DNA of 64,000 nt from Anseranas semipalmata (lineage: Eukaryota > Chordata > Aves > Anseriformes > Anseranatidae): positions 917,815 to 981,814 of the forward strand of contig VXAA01006526.1 of the NCBI GenBank assembly GCA_013399115.1, written 5' to 3'. Position numbers and translations under genes: made by a program. A model generated the notes under the pieces. It saw only the letters and a program-made list of their open reading frames with translations, was not told the DNA's origin and ran no database searches. This document shows positions 59,601 to 64,000 of the stretch, one piece after another (within the stretch, counting starts at the first letter, position 1; every line of letters begins with the position of its first letter).

Positions 59601-59630
59601 CACACACACACACACATACACACACACACA
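59601..59630. repeat. (CA)n microsatellite
   Basis: Fifteen CA/TA dinucleotides with one CATA interruption in the middle. Potentially Z-DNA-forming and usable as a length-polymorphic marker. Confidence 0.93.
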
Positions 59631-60290
59631 GTGATCCACTTAAAATGTAAAACTAGTTTGATGTACGTAAGGTTGTGATGTATCCTAGAGGCTCAGACAA
59701 AACACAAAATTTTTGAAAACATAAAATGTCATTAAGAAATAAGGAGAAAAAAAAGAAACACATAACTGATCTATGCTTTGATAAGCAGGAACTCTCAGAG
59801 TGCTCTGCCTCTGGCCAGTTCATAACACAGGGCAGAGAAGCACCAATCCCACATGGTTTCCACCAAGGTTTCCTTCCCAGCACAGTTAGTGAGGACTCCC
59901 ACACTCGAGAACCACAAGGCCAACCTCCACCTTATTCCTGGACCCTTCAGGCCCAAATGCATCCCCAGGCCCACTTCAGGCTCCTCCATCACCCACACTT
60001 TCCAGAACAGCCCCATGGAGGCATGAGAGGAGATCCCGGAGCCAGGTCCCGCTTCAAATATCACCCCAAACCCTTCCTGTGAAAGATCCCCGTTCCCCTA
60101 GGGGGGAAGCAGAGACAGGCTCTCTATCAAACACACAGCTCGTTTTCTCTCCCAACTTTCCCACAGGGGCATTTGGGATGCTGCTCCCCCAAGCTGGGTG
60201 CCCTTCTCCTCTTTCTACTCTAGCAGCATGGGAAAGAAAAGTGACCATTAACAGAAGATATTGTCTTCTTGTCAGGTGTTGCATTGTGCA

Positions 60291-60580
60291 GATGCATTTG
60301 GCACTCAGCCTCACAATTTTGCTCTCTAATTAATGAATACTCATTAGCATACTGAAGGAATTAAACATTCTCATCTTATTCTCATTACATCATATTAAGA
60401 CAGAGAATTGTCTCTTCCTAATGCTGTTTACAAGCCACTTTCCATTTTTTTCACTCGGGGTAAATAGCACCTTGCTCTGTTTTCCCACTGTGGTGAGGCC
60501 TCTTTGTGAAGTAATATGCCACTCAGTGTAATTAGCTGAATCTCATGCTCTCCCAATTTGTTATTGCTAAGCTCTTAGTT
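60291..60580. promoter_or_regulatory. Candidate conserved non-coding element
   Basis: Non-repetitive sequence dense in homeodomain-type words (CTAATTAATGAATACTCATTAGCAT, GTAATTAGCTGAA) with balanced composition and no open frame. It begins about 50 bp after the GC-rich 59.8-60.24 kb segment. The look is that of developmental enhancers, but this is impression only and needs cross-species alignment. Confidence 0.28.
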
Positions 60581-62788
60581 TACACTCTGGGCTTTAATGG
60601 TTTTTTGGTCAAGAAAATGTAATGATAGTTACACAGCCTTGCTGAATAGAGTGATCCTGGTTGGAAAAAAAACTGACCACAACCTTGCTTCCACCTCAGA
60701 AAGAAGTTCTTGAACCCGAAGTCAAAGAATAAATCAAAGTTACAAAATTTGGTACGCTCTGTCACAGTACTCCTCTTAAGCCTGAAAGTTCTGCTTAAAC
60801 TGATTTTCCACACTGTTTTTTCTTTTGTCTTGCTTAATTCTGATTACGCTGCCAAATGATCTTGTTTCTTCAGTCACGGTCCTCTGCTTCCCTTGGATAA
60901 TGTATATTTTTCATATGACGCTCTATAAAACCTCCTTCAAATATATTGCCAGCATTCATTTTCATTGTACTTCTGCAAGCAATCCTTACAGAAGCAGATA
61001 AGCCCCTCTGCACAATTTCCATTCCAATTTAAAAAAAAATATCAATCCATTAGCCTAAAAAATGTACTGTTTAGTATAACTAAAAAGGAAGAACAGATAA
61101 CTTGACAATGTAAATAGCTTTAAATGTAACAATTTGCAATGTTTTTCGAAACAAAATATTTCACTGCAACTGCCTATTTCAAGTGTGGAATTATATTTAA
61201 CAGTTCTTATTTTACGACTATCTGAAATGTAGGTTACAAATTAAAATTAAATACAGGACTAAAAATCCAGAAGAAACCATATAATTCATCTTTCTTTTTT
61301 GTAACTAACTGGATGTTCTGGTTTTCCGGCTTTAGTTGAAAGTTTATTGAATCAAGCCTTGGCTACATTTGTCTCTAAGGTTACTGGATTCATTGTTGTT
61401 GTTGTTTGTTCCATTTTGTTGTTTGTTTGCACACACAGCACTTTGTTTCAGAATGAAAGCTCTGAATAGAGCAACTTATTGCAATAAAATGTCTCTTTGC
61501 TACACTATTTTTACTTACCTCTCGCCTACCGGTGATATAAACCTTCTTAAGAATGGATCCTATGCATTATTTTCTTTGTCAAATGTATGTGCCAGGAAAA
61601 TGGTGATAGGTGCCGCTGCTGACACAAACCAATGCAATTCTTACAGCTTGTTCTAATCTTTGTTCAGAATATAGGAGGATCTGCCCATTTATTAAACTAC
61701 CTCTTCTGCAATATTAACAGAGACAAAATATTTTTTTCAATGCATATATTCCCTTTCCTTTATTCAGCGTTATGTTAGAGTATTTACAGATGTTGCTGGA
61801 GTTGTAATTTCTGCCAGTGGGTCTACCAGCTGCAGTGCCTTTGAGCCAGCCACCGAGTGCCCTTTCAAAGCTCCCCTTCCTCACCTTTGACTAACTGGAG
61901 AATAGCAAGAAGACCATAGCATTTATTATTTTTAAAAATATTTTTCTTATCCCTAATGTATCAATTCCATGTCTTTGCCCATCAAATTGCATTCCTGTTA
62001 CAGTGTTCCTTTAGTAGCAGAGAAGACCTCAAATCTAGTGCAGGATCCCACAAAGACTTTGGCAGACTAAGTTCCTTTACAGAAAGCCGCAAAGGCTCTG
62101 CACTGGGTGTAGGGCTGGACTATCCACCTGTACAGGTGCCTACTTCCTACCTAAGCCCTGGACATCAGCTGTCCTTAGGGAAATATTTCCTGAGTATTTT
62201 CCTAACAGTTATAATCCCTTTGCTGGTTTTATTGATCAGAAGCCTTTTTTCGTTCCTTTTTTTTGTTTGTTTAGTTTTGTTTGTTTTGGTCATGAAATCT
62301 TAAATTGGGCTGTTATCATTTTATGGGATATTTTAATTAAGAAGAATTGTATGTATCATTTGTGTCCTCATGGGGTAAGGTCATTACTAAATCAATCTTC
62401 TTGTTCTTGAGTTATATTTATGTAAAGGTAGGATATTGGATTTCTAAACTAATTACACAGGCAAGAAGTCTAGTTGCAACTTTAAAACTTTGAACCACAT
62501 ACACACATGTGGTTTAAATTTCCTTAATTCTATCCAAATAGCTGAGCAACTTAATTTAACACACTGTAATTTTCAGGTATTGGTTTCCTTTTAGAAAACA
62601 GGCATTTATTTTACTTACCACTGCAGAATTTTGGAAGTTGGTTTGTAGGAAGTATGTTGCATTACCCCCTGGTGAGGGAATCACCAACACTTCTCATCCA
62701 CCTACCTCCTAGAAGCCAGGCACCTTCTCAACTTTCGTGTATGAAATGCAACAGAAGTTTAAATAAATCCTTTCTTTTCTTTTCAAAG
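60581..62788. other. Non-coding stretch, no gene seen
   Basis: AT-rich with T/TTTG low-complexity near 62245-62289. It includes a small 8-bp-stem hairpin at 62493-62514. The 115-codon frame at 61956-62303 ends in this low-complexity T-rich DNA and is not convincing. Confidence 0.5.
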
Positions 62789-62995
62789 ATCCAGACACCT
62801 TGGAAGTTGCGACCCTCCTTAGCCACATCCCATGAGCTCCCAATCGTCAGAAGCACTCTTGAAATCGTTCAAAGGGAAAAGAGGAGTGATCTTAATGTTA
62901 CTGAAGGATGTTTTGCAGAAGATTCACCAGTAATCAATACCGCTGAGGTTCTTCCTTCCCCAGAGGCAACTGACTTGACAGCAGGACTTACTTGA
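62789..62995 (+). CDS. Candidate terminal coding exon, unidentified
   Basis: This is the best-looking coding segment by eye. It follows a strong acceptor (CCTTTCTTTTCTTTTCAAAG, AG at 62787-62788), begins in phase 0 and runs 68 codons to TGA at 62993-62995. The peptide is hydrophilic and acidic at its end (HELPIVRSTLEIVQREKRSD, then an ED/PE/T-rich tail ending TAGLT). That composition suggests a disordered cytoplasmic C-terminus. An ATTAAA poly(A)-type hexamer is at 63169-63174. The same frame is open upstream to 62654, but that part is intron-like. I recognise no family. It could be an alternative last exon, a lineage-specific exon or chance. Confidence 0.25.
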   Translation: MQTPWKLRPSLATSHELPIVRSTLEIVQREKRSDLNVTEGCFAEDSPVINTAEVLPSPEATDLTAGLT

Positions 62996-64000
62996 AGTAA
63001 ATACAAAATGCCAGGATCACTGCACCTTGCCTATGTGTTTTTAGGCTGTGCAAAAGAAACTTGCGTTGTCTCTTTGGGCCAGTCTTCCCTCTGCTTCAGT
63101 TTCTTCAGTAACATCTAACAGACCTGCAAGGAGGGATACTAGGTCACACCTTGCATCCTCTGCGTTTTATTAAAGGAGTGAACACTCTACGCTCCCAATT
63201 TTCTATGGACAATCTTTGGCTGCAGATCAAATACAAGCTCTTCTGTCTTAAAAGGCACAATTTCTCAACTAAATGAATCTGACTGACTACACATTCAAAA
63301 TAAGTGCCAGAGCTGAGAGAACAGAGGTAATCACCTTCATTTTCAGACATGAGTAGATCTACATATGACAAAAACATAGGAACAACAAGCAGTTGGTTAC
63401 AGGAATCATAGTAAATGTTGATCAAACTAAGTCATAAATATTTCTGTCTTTGCTGCAAAAAGATTAAAACACTGAATTTAAAAATAATTAGCCTTTTTAT
63501 GTACTCAGTGATCTGGAAGAATATTCCAATTGACATACAGTTACTCCTGATTTTTGTAATACGATTGAAGTTTCAATATGACCTACAGGCTTCATAGATT
63601 TTGCAAGTCCTAACAGCAGAAAAAGGATAGAGGAAACCAAGAAGGTAGAGATAAGCTCTAGCAAGCAGTAAATGAATATGCTGATTCCCTAGGTTTCCAT
63701 AAATTAGTAGGTCTAGTCTAGTAAGTGTCGCATTGTTAAGGACAGCTGAATCAAACAGTAGTTTTTCAGACCTAAAATAGCATCACAGTGCTTAACAATG
63801 GGTAAGCTACAGAAAAATCTATGCTTTTCATGCCATTTCTGTGCAATGTGTACTAATTCCTGATCAATACTATAGATCACATAGACTAATTAATGAGTGA
63901 CTGCCATTTGCTATGTATGCAGAATCTGACAGATAACCATATTTAGCTGTGCTGGAAGTGGAAGAAATATTTGAACTTGTTAGCAAGAGTAAAGAGAGCT
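62996..64000. other. Non-coding stretch, no gene seen
   Basis: If the exon at 62789 is real, the first ~200 bp would be its 3' UTR. Otherwise AT-rich non-coding sequence with no recognised repeat. Confidence 0.5.

Larger units (their letters stand above)
58264..60290. other. Non-coding stretch, no gene seen
   Basis: Two (CA)n microsatellites are listed separately. A weak CTCF-like word (GCAGGGGGTGGCAG) is at 58705-58718. The 59800-60240 part is more GC-rich and open on both strands for 80-118 codons, without gene signals. Confidence 0.5.

Overview
The window looks like nuclear DNA of a bird, and almost all of it is non-coding. The main evidence is the interspersed repeat set. Six short, 5'-truncated CR1 LINE copies are present, and most carry the 8-bp microsatellite tail (ATTCTATG/CATAGAAT) typical of avian CR1. 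There is also one much older CR1/L3-like fragment of the kind shared by turtles, crocodilians and birds. I see no Alu-, B1- or L1-like sequence. The DNA is AT-rich by eye, CpG-poor, and scattered with simple repeats such as (AAAC)n, (AAAAT)n, (TA)n and (CA)n. There are no bacterial operons, no dense coding and no RNA gene I can recognise. Most open frames in the window are the short chance frames expected in such DNA. I could not identify any protein by family.

Layout: 1-3.7 kb is AT-rich non-coding sequence with one weak candidate terminal exon (1192-1422). At 3.7-4.4 kb two small tandem-repeat patches abut a plus-strand CR1 that still encodes the end of a reverse transcriptase. From 6 to 9 kb there is a (TA)-rich block and two minus-strand CR1s of one subfamily. 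From 17.9 to 19.1 kb there is a clear scaffold-assembly error: two contigs appear to be placed in swapped order, with duplicated contig ends flanking runs of N. At 22.5 kb a small CpG-rich patch ends in ATG plus a strong splice donor (possible promoter and first exon), followed by a CR1. From 23 to 33 kb nothing recognisable is seen except simple repeats. At 33.6-34.4 kb a CpG-enriched, E-box and homeodomain-motif-rich stretch looks like a conserved enhancer. From 36 to 48 kb there are a diverged CR1, three AT-rich or compound microsatellites and the ancient CR1-like relic (47.2-47.8 kb). From 51.8 to 63 kb there are a candidate internal exon (51828-51981), a perfect 22-bp inverted repeat (55990-56063), a CR1, a CpG-rich segment ending in a splice donor (57931-58263), a homeodomain-motif-rich candidate regulatory block (60.3-60.6 kb) and a candidate terminal coding exon (62789-62995).

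Together this fits a long intron or a gene-poor intergenic region. All candidate exons are on the plus strand, and two of them (51828-51981 and 62789-62995) are phase-compatible. This gives a weak but testable case for one plus-strand transcription unit across the right half. I found no novel multi-gene system. The most solid finding is the local misassembly.
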